Assembly (NCBI GenBank): GCA_019422905.1
Contig: JAHZCM010000126.1
Span: forward strand, 1-5,797
Direction: 5' to 3'
DNA from: Oscillospiraceae bacterium
GTDB taxonomy: Bacteria; Bacillota; Clostridia; Oscillospirales; Acutalibacteraceae
DNA: 5,797 bases
In this document: positions 5,172 through 5,797 of the stretch, piece by piece
How positions within the stretch are numbered: position 1 is the stretch's first letter
Layout of the letters: each line of letters starts with the position of its first letter
The notes under the pieces: generated by a model
The model's database searches: none
Seen by the model: only the letters and a program-made list of their open reading frames with translations
What the model was told of the DNA's origin: nothing
Made by a program: the position numbers and the translations under genes

Positions 5172-5797
5172 ATGTGCGGCTTTGCAGGCTATATCAACAA
5201 CTACGCCACATTCGATAAAATGGAGGTCATCAAGGCCATGGCGGACCGGATTATACACCGCGGTCCTGACGATGCCCATTATTATGTGGACGACGACATC
5301 TCCCTCGGCTTCCGCCGCCTTTCCATCATCGACCTGGAGGGCGGACGCCAGCCGATTTTAAACGAGGACGGCAGTCTCGTCCTGCTCTTCAACGGCGAAA
5401 TTTACAATTACCAGTCGATCCGCGAGGAGCTGTTAAAAGCCGGGCATGTCTTTACGACGAAAACAGACAGCGAGGTTATCCTGCACGGCTATGAGGAGTA
5501 TGGCAAGAAAGTCCTCGACCGCCTGCGCGGCATGTTCGCCTTCATCATTTGGAACAAGGAGACGAAGGAGCTTTTCGGCGCGCGCGACATCTTCGGCATC
5601 AAGCCGTTTTACTATTATCAGAAAAACGGCGAGTTCATGTTCGGCAGTGAAATCAAGAGCTTCCTCTCCCACCCGAAATTTGAAAAAGAGCTGGACGAGG
5701 ATATGATCCCGCTCTACCTCTCCTATGAATATATTCCGGACGAGCGCACGATTTTCAAAAATGTGTTCAAGCTCCCCGGCGCGCACTGCTTCACCTA
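5172..5797 (+). CDS. asnB: Second AsnB-type asparagine synthase/amidotransferase, partial
   Basis: The gene starts at ATG 5172 and is open to the right edge, giving 208 residues: essentially the whole glutaminase domain but not the synthetase domain. It starts MCGFAGY with nucleophile Cys2 and has HRGPDDA (29-35), Arg49, NGEIYN (74-79) and Asp99, so the glutamine-hydrolysing site looks intact. An ungapped hand alignment with the first copy gives about 147 identities in 208 positions (71%). Identity is near complete at 44-100 and low at 9-22 and 171-192. Long stretches of DNA are also alike, pointing to duplication rather than independent acquisition. The 29-base gap after the racemase gene has no visible terminator, so it probably belongs to the same operon. 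It may amidate the D-Asp added by the ligase, while the first copy does another amidation, or the reverse. Whether the synthetase half is complete cannot be seen. Confidence 0.92.
   Translation, partial: MCGFAGYINNYATFDKMEVIKAMADRIIHRGPDDAHYYVDDDISLGFRRLSIIDLEGGRQPILNEDGSLVLLFNGEIYNYQSIREELLKAGHVFTTKTDSEVILHGYEEYGKKVLDRLRGMFAFIIWNKETKELFGARDIFGIKPFYYYQKNGEFMFGSEIKSFLSHPKFEKELDEDMIPLYLSYEYIPDERTIFKNVFKLPGAHCFT

Noticed and set aside
5433..5786. A minus-strand open frame opposite the second asnB.
   Set aside because: The same antisense frame type appears opposite the first asnB copy (within 1559-2485), as expected if it is a shadow of the duplicated coding sequence.

Overview
The window looks like chromosomal DNA from a Gram-positive anaerobe of the Clostridia, most likely the Oscillospirales (inference). 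It is moderately GC-rich, its ribosome binding sites are strong AAGGAGGT types, and genes are packed tightly on one strand. The regulator family is one I associate with gut clostridia. No RNA genes, insertion sequences or CRISPR arrays are visible.

Layout. At 1-422, on the minus strand, lies the N-terminal part of a histidine phosphatase that runs off the left edge. Bases 423-606 are a divergent intergenic region with two inverted repeats, a near-consensus sigma-A promoter (TTTACT, 17 bp, TATAAT) and a short direct repeat over the -10 box. On the plus strand follow an XRE-type helix-turn-helix regulator (607-1275), a complete AsnB-type glutamine amidotransferase/asparagine synthase (1298-3169), an ATP-grasp ligase strongly resembling D-aspartate ligase (3185-4426), an aspartate/glutamate racemase-family protein (4426-5142), and the start of a second AsnB-type protein (5172 to the right edge). 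Gaps between the plus-strand genes are 22, 15, -1 and 29 bases with no visible terminator, so they read as one operon.

How the genes may work together. The racemase would make D-aspartate. The ATP-grasp ligase would activate its beta-carboxylate and attach it to the diamino-acid side chain of a peptidoglycan precursor. One or both AsnB-type enzymes would amidate the resulting D-Asp residue to D-Asn (or amidate another wall carboxylate). The ligase-racemase pairing matches aslfm-racD of Enterococcus faecium, and the amidation step matches AsnH of Lactococcus lactis. The window therefore most likely encodes a compact D-Asp/D-Asn interpeptide-bridge cassette, bracketed by two paralogous amidotransferases and headed by its own candidate regulator. 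The order and the paired AsnB genes are the most interesting aspects. The wall role is inferred from families and context, not shown by the sequence.
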